From contig JAHHQN010000003.1 of assembly GCA_020026375.1 (NCBI GenBank), positions 1 through 64,000 of the forward strand: DNA of 64,000 nt, in the 5' to 3' direction. Below the pieces are notes generated by a model, which was not told the DNA's origin, made no database searches, and worked only from the letters and a program-made list of their open reading frames with translations. The stretch comes from Alistipes sp. (GTDB lineage: Bacteria; Bacteroidota; Bacteroidia; Bacteroidales; Rikenellaceae). The stretch's first letter is position 1, and each line of letters starts with the position of its first letter. A program made the translations under genes and the position numbers. Shown here in pieces: positions 34,720-42,907 of the stretch.

Positions 34720-35274
34720 ATGGTCATGGTTCCGCGCATAGCTGTTGTGTCGTGTCTTGGCACGATACCGTTTATCTATGGCGTGCAGCACTCCGATAAG
34801 CTGCATGCAGAACTCCTGTTGTCCGACCCCACCGAAACCATACGCCGTTTCTACGACCGCGAAGTCGACATGGCCCTCGTGCCGTCGTCGGCCGTACCCA
34901 TGTTGCCCGAGTGCAAGGTGGTGACGGGCTATTGCCTGGGCGGTCTGGAGGAGTACAAGCAGCAGCTCATGGCCTCCGACGACCCCTATGTCGAGATGTG
35001 GAAAGAGTGGTGCGAGCTTCCGTTCCCCTTTGCGGTGTGGGTGGCACATCCCGAGGTCGACACCGACCTGATCGAGGATTTCGAATATGCCCTCACCGAC
35101 GGTCTGGAACACTCCTACGAAGCCCTCGTCGAGTCGGGCATGTTCGACGACACGGTGAAGGCCTACACCGACTACCTGGCCTTCGACTACATCTACGACA
35201 CTCAGAAAACACAGGCACTCCAAAAGTTTTGGGACGCCGGCCTCAAGGTCTCGCCCCACGCCAATCCCGGCTGA
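34720..35274 (+). CDS. Shortened MqnA-like protein
   Basis: A 184-residue protein related to MqnA (chorismate dehydratase of the futalosine menaquinone route), whose usual length is about 240-280. The N-terminal block IAVVSCLGTIPFIYGVQHS aligns with the VSYxNTxPFIYGLQHS start of Bacteroidota MqnA, but Tyr and the active-site Asn are replaced by Cys12 and Gly14. REVDMALVPSSAVP, then VVTGYCLGG, and the later LPFPFAVWVAHP also match. Between residues 75 and 95 about 60-70 residues found in normal MqnA are missing, without any frameshift. It may be a divergent paralogue with a lost or changed activity, or a degenerating gene. No other menaquinone gene is nearby. Confidence 0.7.
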   Translation: MVMVPRIAVVSCLGTIPFIYGVQHSDKLHAELLLSDPTETIRRFYDREVDMALVPSSAVPMLPECKVVTGYCLGGLEEYKQQLMASDDPYVEMWKEWCELPFPFAVWVAHPEVDTDLIEDFEYALTDGLEHSYEALVESGMFDDTVKAYTDYLAFDYIYDTQKTQALQKFWDAGLKVSPHANPG

Positions 35275-35345
35275 AGAGAGTAGTCCGACCGACATCGGAC
35301 AGTCCTCTTTTGTGAACGGATTAAAAACTTTCAGAGCGTGATTTC

Positions 35346-36329
35346 ATGATTACAATTTATCTCAAGCAGTACAATAAAATCATTCGCAATGCCGACACCA
35401 AACTCTTCGACGAGTTGGGTTACGACGACATATTGTGGATTGACATGCTGTTGCCCACCATCAAGGAGCAGAAAGCCGTTGAGAATTTCATCGAAGTGAG
35501 TCTCCAGACCCGTCAGCAGGTCGAGGAGATTGAGTCCACCTCCAAGTATTCCGAGAACGAGAACGCCATCATCTCCAACTCCAACTTCTTTGTGCCGACG
35601 GGCGATTCGTTCATCGTCGAGCCGGTGTCGTTCATCATCTCGTCGGAAGGTGTGCTGGTGTCGGTGCGCAGTGCCGAGTCGCGGACGTTCCGCGAGACGG
35701 AGAAGCGTCTGCAGATGAACTACCGCAGCTATTCGACGGGCTATCACCTCTTCATCACCCTTCTCGAGGTGCGCATCGACTACGATGCCGACATGGTGGA
35801 GCTGATTGCCAAACAGGTGGCCTCGCTCTCGCGTGCCGTCACCTCGGAGGACGCCATCGACAAGGAGGTGCTGCACCGCATCAGTGCCTTGCAGGAGAGT
35901 ACCATGTTGCTGCGCGAGAACATCTTCGACCGTCAGCGCGTGCTGTCGGGTATCCTGCGCTCGGAGCGTTTTCCCAATGATATCTACCCCCGTCTTCAGC
36001 TGATGATCAAGGACGTCAACTCGCTGATCAACCACGCCGACTTCAGCTTCCAGCGTCTGGACTATATCCAGGACGCGGCACTGGGTCTGATTAACATCGA
36101 GCAGAACGAAATCGTCAAGATTTTCTCGGTGGCCGCCGTCATCTTCATGCCTGCGACGCTCATCGCCTCCATCTACGGCATGAACTTCAAGTTCATGCCC
36201 GAACTCAACTGGACCCTCGAACTCTCGAGCGGCACGGTCATACCGCTGGGCTACATGTTCGCCATCTTCATGATGATTCTGTGTTCGGTGATGACCATCT
36301 GGTTCTTCAAGTACAAGAAATGGCTCTGA
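35346..36329 (+). CDS. corA: CorA-family magnesium transporter
   Basis: A 327-residue CorA/MIT-family divalent-cation channel. It has a cytoplasmic alpha/beta domain and long stalk helix, followed by two C-terminal transmembrane helices. The selectivity motif Gly278-Met-Asn is in SIYGMNFKFMPEL, after IFMPATLIA. It ends in a short basic tail (FKYKKWL), as usual. It starts about 70 bases after the MqnA-like gene and ends at a strong terminator. Mg2+ is the likely substrate; Co2+ and Ni2+ are also carried by the family. Confidence 0.96.
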   Translation: MITIYLKQYNKIIRNADTKLFDELGYDDILWIDMLLPTIKEQKAVENFIEVSLQTRQQVEEIESTSKYSENENAIISNSNFFVPTGDSFIVEPVSFIISSEGVLVSVRSAESRTFRETEKRLQMNYRSYSTGYHLFITLLEVRIDYDADMVELIAKQVASLSRAVTSEDAIDKEVLHRISALQESTMLLRENIFDRQRVLSGILRSERFPNDIYPRLQLMIKDVNSLINHADFSFQRLDYIQDAALGLINIEQNEIVKIFSVAAVIFMPATLIASIYGMNFKFMPELNWTLELSSGTVIPLGYMFAIFMMILCSVMTIWFFKYKKWL

Positions 36330-36355
36330 GGCCTTCCGTGCCTTCCCGAAATAGA

Positions 36356-36396
36356 AAACCTGCGGCAATCCGATGAGGATTGCCGCAGGTTTTTTT
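36356..36396. terminator. Terminator between corA and ygiQ
   Basis: AACCTGCGGCAATCC pairs perfectly with GGATTGCCGCAGGTT around GATGA, with a T run on the plus strand and an A run to the left. It serves corA and possibly the convergent ygiQ gene. Confidence 0.93.
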
Positions 36397-36424
36397 GTGT
36401 CGTGCGTCCGCTTCGCAAAGGGGA

Positions 36425-38362
36425 CTACCGCTTTCGTCCCATGCGGGGCGTGCGGGCGGTGTCGCGCTGCTGCTGACCGTCGTGACGGTTGTCGCGGAGG
36501 GTGTTGCCGTGGGATTGCGGTCTGCCGCCGCGTGGTGCCGTGTCGCGCCGTCCGTCGCGCGGAGCATTGCCCCGCCGCTCGTCGCGCTGCCGCGGTCGGG
36601 AAGTGGAGTCGCCACGGCCGCGCATGTCGCCTCCTGAGGTGCGTCGCCCCTGCTGACGGGGCTGCTCGTCGAAGAAGTAGCTCTTCTGTCGCCGCTTCTC
36701 CTCCTGGGTCTTGGCCACATAGACCTCCTCGCCCGTGTAGGGGTTGTGTCCCGTGTAGAACATCACCGACGAGAGGGTCATGGGCGTGGGGGTGAGGTCC
36801 TGCACCTGCTCCAGATTGAAGTGCAGACGTCCCAACACCTTCTCCGAGAGGTGCTGCATGTCGCTCTCGCGGCAGCCCGGGTGCGACGAGATGAAGTAGG
36901 GAATGAGCTGGTAGGGCAGACCCTCGCGGTCGCAGATGGTGTGGAAATCGCGGTTGAGCCGCTCGAAGAGCGCGAAGGGGGGCTTGCGCATGAGCATCAG
37001 CACATTGTCCTCCGTGTGTTCGGGGGCGACCTTCAAACGTCCCGAGGTGTGGTACTTCAACACGGTTTCGAGATAGGGGGTGTCGTCGAACAGGTCGTAG
37101 CGGATACCGCTGCCGATAAACGCCTTCTTGATGCCCTTGATGTTGCGGATTTTGGCGTAGAGGTCGAGCAGCGGACGGTGGTCGTTGTTCAGGTTGGGAC
37201 ACGGACGGGGGTGGAGACACGACGGACGGCGGCACTTTCCGCACAGTTCGGTGTTTCGTCCGCCCATGCGGTACATGTTGGCCGAGGGTGCGCCCACATC
37301 GGAGAGATATCCCTTGAATCCGGGCATGCGGGTGACTTTCTCCACCTCGGCGAGAATCGACTTCTCGCTGCGCGAGTGGATAAACTTGCCCTGATGGGCC
37401 GATATGGTGCAGAAGGCGCAGCCGCCGAAGCAGCCGCGGTGGATATTCACCGAGAACTTGATCATCTCCCACGCCGGAATGTCGCCCTTGCCGTTGTAAC
37501 GGGGGTGGGGCGCACGCTCATAGGGCAGGTCGAACGACTGGTCCAGCTCCTCGGTCGTGAGACCGTTGTAGGGCGGATTGACCACCACATAGGTGCCGCG
37601 TGCCGGCTCCACGAGGGTGGCCACCTGCTCGCGGAGGTTGCTCTGGGTCTCGATGACGGTGAAGTTCTTTTCGAAGGCCTGCCTGTCCTCCACACACTTC
37701 TCGTAGGAGTCGAGCATGATGGTTTTCTGGGGGTCGAGACGGTCGACGTAGGCCTTGTCAGCCAGGAACGACACCTGTGGAATCTTGCGCAGGAGCTTGG
37801 CGTTGAATCCGTTGCGCAGGGCTTTGGCAATCTGCTGAATGACACCCTCGCCCATGCCGTAAATCAGCAGGTCGGCGCCCGAGTCGAGCAGCACGGAGGG
37901 CATGAGCGAATTGCTCCAATAGTCGTAGTGGGTGAGTCGTCGCAGCGAGGCTTCGATACCGCCCACCACCACCGGCACATGGGGGAACAACTCCTTGAGG
38001 ATACGCGAGTAGACCGTCACCGCATGGTCGGGACGGAATCCGGCCTTTCCGCCGGGGGTGTATGCGTCGTCGTGGCGCAGGCGGAGGTTGGCCGTGTAGT
38101 GGTTGACCATGGAGTCCATGGCTCCGGCCGACACGCCGAAGAACAGACGCGGAGCGCCGAGTTTCTTGAAGTCGCGCAGGTCGTCCCTCCAGTTGGGCTG
38201 CGGCACGATGGCCACCTTGTAGCCCTCTTTTTCGAGCAGTCGTCCCAGCACGGCCACGCCGAATGCCGGGTGGTCGATGTAGGCGTCACCCGTGAAGAGA
38301 ATGATGTCGAGCTGTTCCCAGCCGCGTTCGCGCACCTCTTTTATTGTGGTAGGTAAAAACAT
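36425..38362 (-). CDS. YgiQ-family (UPF0313) radical SAM protein
   Basis: A 645-residue radical SAM enzyme of unknown reaction. An N-terminal B12-binding-like domain precedes the [4Fe-4S] motif CFGGCAFC, preceded by VNIHRG and followed by HQGKFIHSRS as in YgiQ proteins. A second Cys cluster (CGKCRRPSCLHPRPCPN) may hold another cluster or zinc. The last ~80 residues are very Arg/Gly-rich (RRTSGGDMRGRGDS and so on, ending RMGRKR), a disordered and probably RNA-binding tail. It starts about 80 bases after rluA's stop, beyond a terminator. Confidence 0.9.
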   Translation of the reverse strand: MFLPTTIKEVRERGWEQLDIILFTGDAYIDHPAFGVAVLGRLLEKEGYKVAIVPQPNWRDDLRDFKKLGAPRLFFGVSAGAMDSMVNHYTANLRLRHDDAYTPGGKAGFRPDHAVTVYSRILKELFPHVPVVVGGIEASLRRLTHYDYWSNSLMPSVLLDSGADLLIYGMGEGVIQQIAKALRNGFNAKLLRKIPQVSFLADKAYVDRLDPQKTIMLDSYEKCVEDRQAFEKNFTVIETQSNLREQVATLVEPARGTYVVVNPPYNGLTTEELDQSFDLPYERAPHPRYNGKGDIPAWEMIKFSVNIHRGCFGGCAFCTISAHQGKFIHSRSEKSILAEVEKVTRMPGFKGYLSDVGAPSANMYRMGGRNTELCGKCRRPSCLHPRPCPNLNNDHRPLLDLYAKIRNIKGIKKAFIGSGIRYDLFDDTPYLETVLKYHTSGRLKVAPEHTEDNVLMLMRKPPFALFERLNRDFHTICDREGLPYQLIPYFISSHPGCRESDMQHLSEKVLGRLHFNLEQVQDLTPTPMTLSSVMFYTGHNPYTGEEVYVAKTQEEKRRQKSYFFDEQPRQQGRRTSGGDMRGRGDSTSRPRQRDERRGNAPRDGRRDTAPRGGRPQSHGNTLRDNRHDGQQQRDTARTPRMGRKR

Positions 38363-38396
38363 GGCATTGAAATAATGTGGCCACCGTGTGGCCGTT

Positions 38397-38420
38397 GAAA
38401 AAAAAGCCCCTGCGGGGCTT
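38397..38420 (-). terminator. rluA terminator
   Basis: AAGCCCC and GGGGCTT form a 7-bp GC-rich stem around TGC. On the minus strand it is followed by a T run (the A run at 38398-38405). It lies just beyond the pseudouridine synthase stop. Confidence 0.82.
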
Positions 38421-38440
38421 GTGTATGGTGTGACCGAGGA

Positions 38441-39547
38441 TCAGTCGTTGAGTTCTCCGCGCGAGGCCAGATAGCCGTCCCACTTGGCCAGCAGCGCCTT
38501 GAAGTCGTCGGGCAGCTCGCTGTCGAAGAGTACGTCGTTGCCCGTTCGGGGGTGGACGAATCCCAGCAGACGAGCGTGGAGGGCCTGTCGCGGACACACC
38601 TCAAAACAGTTCTCCACAAACTGGCGGTACTTGGCGAAGGTCGTACCCTTGAGTATCCGGTCGCCGCCGTAGCGTTCGTCGTTGAAGAGCGGGTGTCCCT
38701 TCCACGCCATGTGGACGCGTATCTGATGGGTACGTCCCGTCTCCAGACGGCACTCCACGAGGGTCACATAGCCGTAACGCTTCAGCACCTTGTAGTGGGT
38801 GACGGCGTGCTTGCCCTGCGAGCCGTCCTCGAAGACATACATGTTCTGACGCTCCTTGGGCGAGCGGCCGATGTTGCCCGTGATGGTGCCTTCGTCCTCC
38901 TCGAAGTTGCCCCACACCAGCGCCACATAGCGTCGCTGAATGGAGTGGTCGAAGAACTGTTTGGCCAGGCGTGCGTGTGCCTCCTCGTTTTTGGCCACCA
39001 CCAGCAGCCCCGACGTGTTCTTGTCGATGCGGTGGACCAGACCGGCGCGCATGTTGTCGTACTGTGCCGTCTCATCGTCCTTGAGGTGATACATCAGCGC
39101 GTTGACCAGCGTGCCGCTGTGGTTGCCCACACCGGGGTGGACGACCAGACCGGCCGGCTTGTTGACGATGAGCAGGTCGGCGTCCTCGTAGGGGATTTCC
39201 AGCGGAATGTCCTCGGCCGTGACCTCGTTGTCGCGGCGCGGATAGGGCATTACCAGCTGTATGCGGTCGAAGGGTTTGACCTTGTAGCTCGATTTTGTGG
39301 GTTTGCCGTTGACCAGCACATTGCCGTTGTCGGCGGCCACCTGTATGCGGTTTCTCGAGCAATGCTCCATGCGTATGGTGAGGTACTTGTCCAGCCGCAG
39401 GAGGGCCTGACCCTTGTCGACCGTCACCGCAAAATGCTCATAGAGACCGTCCTCTTCGTCCTCGGCCACTTCGTCGATATCGTCGCAGTCGGGGGCGGTG
39501 AATGTTTCGTTGCGGGGGGTCATCTCTTCGTTGTAATCTGCTGTCAT
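38441..39547 (-). CDS. RluA-family pseudouridine synthase
   Basis: A 368-residue RNA pseudouridine synthase. An N-terminal S4 RNA-binding domain (about 45-105: LLRLDKYLTIRM, then NVLVNGKPTKSSYKV) precedes the catalytic domain. The catalytic Asp is in GLVHRIDKNTSGLLVVAK (the HRLD-type motif), with RYVALVWG and GRTHQIRVHM downstream. The overall form matches RluD/RluA-type enzymes acting on 23S rRNA or tRNA; the exact site cannot be told. The first ~40 residues are acidic (DDIDEVAEDEED). I prefer the ATG at 39547 over the in-frame GTG 12 bases upstream. It follows the PASTA gene by about 50 bases. Confidence 0.92.
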   Translation of the reverse strand: MTADYNEEMTPRNETFTAPDCDDIDEVAEDEEDGLYEHFAVTVDKGQALLRLDKYLTIRMEHCSRNRIQVAADNGNVLVNGKPTKSSYKVKPFDRIQLVMPYPRRDNEVTAEDIPLEIPYEDADLLIVNKPAGLVVHPGVGNHSGTLVNALMYHLKDDETAQYDNMRAGLVHRIDKNTSGLLVVAKNEEAHARLAKQFFDHSIQRRYVALVWGNFEEDEGTITGNIGRSPKERQNMYVFEDGSQGKHAVTHYKVLKRYGYVTLVECRLETGRTHQIRVHMAWKGHPLFNDERYGGDRILKGTTFAKYRQFVENCFEVCPRQALHARLLGFVHPRTGNDVLFDSELPDDFKALLAKWDGYLASRGELND

Positions 39548-39601
39548 TTGTTCTCTCACCTATTTATATATGTTTGTTGCCTGTTTGATTTCGTGTTTTC
39601 G

Positions 39602-40564
39602 TTAGTCGAACATTCCCTCCTCGTCGGCCGGGGTTTCGGCCGGGGTCTGTGCCGCAGGGTTGAGCAGACCCTCCATACGGGCCTTCTCGAGCGAGTCGGC
39701 CCTCATCTCCTCCTCCTTGAGTCGCAGTTCGGCCTGCTCGCGGGCCTGTTTTTCGGCCTCCTTCATGTTGCGTTCGACCTTCCGGGTGTCGAGCGACAGA
39801 CGCAGGTCGACACGCGAACCCAGCTGTGCATGGCACTCCGCCGAGGGCGACTGCACATACACGCGCGCGTCCTTGCGGTCGAGGACATTGATGTCGGCGT
39901 CATACTCCACGCGTCCCACATTGAGACCCAGCTCCCAGATGCGGCTCTTGGCCTCGCGCAGGTCGAAGCCCACCACCTGAGGGGTGACGGTCAGCTCCGA
40001 GCCGGTCTCTACACCCACAGTCAGCACCACACCCGAGCCGATTTCGGCCTCTATGCGGCTGCCGGGTACGATTTCGCGTCCCTCGAACTGCTGACCGAGG
40101 ACATAGTTGGTGGCCATGTCGTTCTGGTAGACCAGTTCCTTGATTTCGAGACCGGCGATTTCGAGCATGTTCTTGGCCTGACGCAGCGAGCGCGAAGCCA
40201 CATAGGGTATGGGTACCATCTTCTGTCGGTAGGAGTTGATGGTCACATAAATCGTGCGTCCGGGCTTCACCTCCACCCCTCCGTGGGGGAGCTGGTCGAG
40301 AATGATGCCCCCCTCGTGGGCGGCCACGAAGAGCGAGTCGTTGATGTGGAGTTTGAGGTCGTGTTTGCGGGCCATGCGCTGTGCCTGGTCGAAGGGTATT
40401 CCCGAGAAGTCGGGTACCGTGCTGCGCGAGCCGTGGCGTGTGCCGATTTGCATGGCCAGATGCGCTCCCAGGGCCATCACCAGAATGATGATGAGCATCA
40501 GCGAGAGGTGAAAGACCAGCGGAAACCGGGTCTTGATTCGGGTGTAAAGCGTGTTGTTGTCCAT
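39602..40564 (-). CDS. Membrane-anchored PASTA-domain protein
   Basis: A 320-residue single-pass membrane protein with a short cytoplasmic N-terminus and a transmembrane helix at about 18-40 (FHLSLMLIIILVMALGAHL). Three PASTA repeats follow: about 46-112 (TVPDFSGIPFDQAQRMA), 114-188 (MVPIPYVASRSLRQAKNML) and 189-262 (VTPQVVGFDLREAKSRIW). The last ~55 residues are a charged, probably coiled-coil tail (KEAEKQAREQAELRLKEEE). PASTA domains bind peptidoglycan or muropeptides, but there is no kinase or transpeptidase domain here. It lies between lptG and the pseudouridine synthase gene. The role in cell-wall sensing is inferred. Confidence 0.9.
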   Translation of the reverse strand: MDNNTLYTRIKTRFPLVFHLSLMLIIILVMALGAHLAMQIGTRHGSRSTVPDFSGIPFDQAQRMARKHDLKLHINDSLFVAAHEGGIILDQLPHGGVEVKPGRTIYVTINSYRQKMVPIPYVASRSLRQAKNMLEIAGLEIKELVYQNDMATNYVLGQQFEGREIVPGSRIEAEIGSGVVLTVGVETGSELTVTPQVVGFDLREAKSRIWELGLNVGRVEYDADINVLDRKDARVYVQSPSAECHAQLGSRVDLRLSLDTRKVERNMKEAEKQAREQAELRLKEEEMRADSLEKARMEGLLNPAAQTPAETPADEEGMFD

Positions 40565-40571
40565 GGTGCTG

Positions 40572-41675
40572 TTATTTTGGAGCCTTCCGGTAGAGGTAGA
40601 CTGCTATGCCGAGGTAAATGAGGTTGGGGAGCCATACGGCAATCTCGGGGGGCATGGTGCCGCTCTTGGCAAACTCCTCGAAGAAACGGTTGAAGAGAAT
40701 GTAGGAGAAGCACAGTCCGGTGCCGATACCGATGTGGAGACCTGTTCCGCCCCTGACCTTTCGCGACGAGAGCGACACGCCGATGAGCGTGAGAATGAAG
40801 GTCGACAGCGGATAGGCGTATCGTGCCTGACGCTCCACCTCGATGATGTTGATCGAGTCGGAGCCTTTGGCCCTCTGCTGGTCGATGAAGTCGTTCAGCT
40901 CGGAGATGTTCATGGTCTGTATCAGTTCGTTGACTCTTCCCAGCTCGGTGACCTCGAGATTGATGAGCGTGTCGAGGTTGCGGTGCTGGGTGAAGGTCTC
41001 GCGGCCGTCGGGCGCAAACGAACGCCGGGTGTACCGCGAGGCGGTCCAGCGTTTGGTTTCGGGGTCGAACGAGGCGTCGGCGGCTTCGAGCGAGCGGGTG
41101 ATTTCGCCGCTGTCGTAATGCTCCAGGGCGAAGAACGAGGCGCGGTGGTCGCCCTCCTGATAGCCGCGGATATAGGCGAACGTGCCGGGTTCTATCTGGC
41201 GGTAGATGTGTCGTTCGAACTGGGTGTTGTGGCGGCGTTTGATGTACTTCGACTCGAAGGTGACGATTTTCTTCTGCGAGATGGGTATGAGCCAGAGGTT
41301 GAGCGTGAGCGACAGGCTGCCGATGATGAGTGCGCCCAGGAAGTAGGGCCACATGAGTCGTCGGAACGACATGCCGCCCGAGAGCATGGCCACAATCTCG
41401 GTCTGGTAGGCCATCTTCGAGGTGAAGAAGATGCAGGCGATGAAGGTGAACAGTCCGCTGAACTGGTTGATGAAGAAGGGGACGAAGTTGAAATAGTAGT
41501 CGAAGATGACCGCCGAGAAGGGGGCGTGCAGCTCCGTGAAGTCGTCAATCTTCTCCACATAGTCGAACAGCACCACGATGATGATAATCATGGCGATGGC
41601 GAAGAAGTAGGTCGAAAGGAACTTCTTCAGAATGTATCTGTCGAGGATTTTGAATCCCGGGAACCGAATCTTCAT
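40572..41675 (-). CDS. LptF/LptG-family permease
   Basis: A 367-residue inner-membrane component of the Lpt machinery that lifts lipopolysaccharide from the inner membrane into the periplasmic bridge. The architecture is typical: three N-terminal helices (YILKKFLSTYFFAIAMIIII near the start), a periplasmic beta-jellyroll of about 130 residues, then three more helices (PLSTFILTLIGVSLSSRKVRGG near 285). Bacteroidota usually carry two such permeases; whether this is LptF or LptG cannot be decided from the sequence. It starts 10 bases after tgt's stop and ends 7 bases before the PASTA gene, so it is cotranscribed. Confidence 0.92.
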   Translation of the reverse strand: MKIRFPGFKILDRYILKKFLSTYFFAIAMIIIIVVLFDYVEKIDDFTELHAPFSAVIFDYYFNFVPFFINQFSGLFTFIACIFFTSKMAYQTEIVAMLSGGMSFRRLMWPYFLGALIIGSLSLTLNLWLIPISQKKIVTFESKYIKRRHNTQFERHIYRQIEPGTFAYIRGYQEGDHRASFFALEHYDSGEITRSLEAADASFDPETKRWTASRYTRRSFAPDGRETFTQHRNLDTLINLEVTELGRVNELIQTMNISELNDFIDQQRAKGSDSINIIEVERQARYAYPLSTFILTLIGVSLSSRKVRGGTGLHIGIGTGLCFSYILFNRFFEEFAKSGTMPPEIAVWLPNLIYLGIAVYLYRKAPK

Positions 41676-41685
41676 GGTCGTGGTC

Positions 41686-42816
41686 TTAGAGTCGTCGTTC
41701 GAGCTTCACCACCATCTGGTCCTTCCACTGTTTGAAGTCGCCGGCGATGATGTGTTCGCGGGCGGCGGTGACCAGTCTCAGGTAGAACGCTATATTGTGG
41801 AGAGACGCTATCTGCGCCGCAAGCATTTCCCCACAGATTGCCAGATGGTGGAGATATGCTTTTGAGTAGAGGGTATCGACAAAAGCGGTACCTTCTGCAT
41901 CGATGGGCGAGAAGTCGTCCTCCCATTTCTTGTTGCGGATATTGATGCGGCCTTCGGCGGTGAAGAGCATGCCGTTTCGGCCGTTGCGGGTGGGCATCAC
42001 GCAGTCGAACATGTCGACACCGCGCTCGATGGCCTCCAGAATGTTGACCGGCGTACCCACACCCATCAGGTAACGCGGACGGTCTTCGGGCAGTACGGCG
42101 TTGACCACCTCAATCATTTCGTACATCACGTTGGTGGGTTCGCCCACGGCCAGACCGCCGATGGCGTAGCCGTCGGCATCGTATTTCTGCACATTTTCGG
42201 CCGCGCGCTCTCTGAGGTCGGGGTAGGTGCAGCCCTGCACGATGGGGAAGAGCGCCTGGTAGTGGCCGTATTTGGGTTGGGTCTGGTGGTAGCGGTTGAA
42301 GCAACGCTCGAGCCATCGCTCGGTGAGGTCGAGCGATTTGGCGGCATACTCTCTCGGAGCGTCGCCGGGAGGGCATTCGTCGAAGGCCATCATGATGTCG
42401 GCGCCGATGGTGCGCTCGGTATCCATCACGCTCTCGGGGGTGAACAGGTGCTTCGAGCCGTCGATGTGGGAGCGGAAGTGGCAGCCCTCCTCCTTGAGTT
42501 TGCGGCAGGCGGCCAGCGAGAAGACCTGGAAACCGCCGCTGTCGGTGAGCATGGGTCCGTCCCAGGTCGAGAAACGGTGTACGCCGCCGGCCTTCTCGAT
42601 GATGTCCATACCCGGACGCATGTAGAGATGGTAGGTGTTGGCCAGAATAATCTGGGCGCGTGCTTCTTCTTTCACGTCGCGGTGGAAGATGCCCTTGACG
42701 GTGGCTGCCGTTCCCACAGGCATGAATATCGGCGTGCGGATCACGCCGTGGTCGGTCTGCAACTCGCCGGCGCGTGCCTTCGACGAGGAGTCCTTATGCT
42801 GCAATGTAAATTTCAT
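41686..42816 (-). CDS. tgt: Queuine tRNA-ribosyltransferase
   Basis: A 376-residue TIM-barrel enzyme that exchanges guanine-34 for preQ1 in GU(N)-anticodon tRNAs. Family segments: GVIRTPIFMPVGTAATVK, NTYHLYMRPG, MLTDSGGFQVFSL (catalytic Asp region), AFDECPPG, GGLAVGEP and the nucleophile region FDCVMPTRNGRNG. The C-terminal zinc site of classic bacterial TGTs (CxCxxC plus His) is not visible: the matching stretch reads DAEGTAFVDTLYSKAYLHHL with no cysteine. The ATG at 42816 gives the usual MKF start; another lies 6 bases upstream. It heads the tgt-lptG-PASTA-rluA row. Confidence 0.93.
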   Translation of the reverse strand: MKFTLQHKDSSSKARAGELQTDHGVIRTPIFMPVGTAATVKGIFHRDVKEEARAQIILANTYHLYMRPGMDIIEKAGGVHRFSTWDGPMLTDSGGFQVFSLAACRKLKEEGCHFRSHIDGSKHLFTPESVMDTERTIGADIMMAFDECPPGDAPREYAAKSLDLTERWLERCFNRYHQTQPKYGHYQALFPIVQGCTYPDLRERAAENVQKYDADGYAIGGLAVGEPTNVMYEMIEVVNAVLPEDRPRYLMGVGTPVNILEAIERGVDMFDCVMPTRNGRNGMLFTAEGRINIRNKKWEDDFSPIDAEGTAFVDTLYSKAYLHHLAICGEMLAAQIASLHNIAFYLRLVTAAREHIIAGDFKQWKDQMVVKLERRL

Positions 42817-42883
42817 ACTCATATATTTGGCAAAAATAGTCAAAATAATTCTGAAAACTGAATTTTGATTTCCTAATTGTTTG

Positions 42884-42892
42884 TACCTTTGC
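42884..42892 (+). promoter_or_regulatory. -7 box of the glycosyltransferase-sigma-rsmG unit
   Basis: TACCTTTGC matches TANNTTTGC, 16 bases before the ATG at 42908. TTTG at 42864-42867 is 16 bases upstream, slightly short of the usual 19-20. The box supports the ATG at 42908 over an in-frame ATG at 42881. Confidence 0.6.
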
Positions 42893-42907
42893 ACATATTT
42901 GGAAAAT

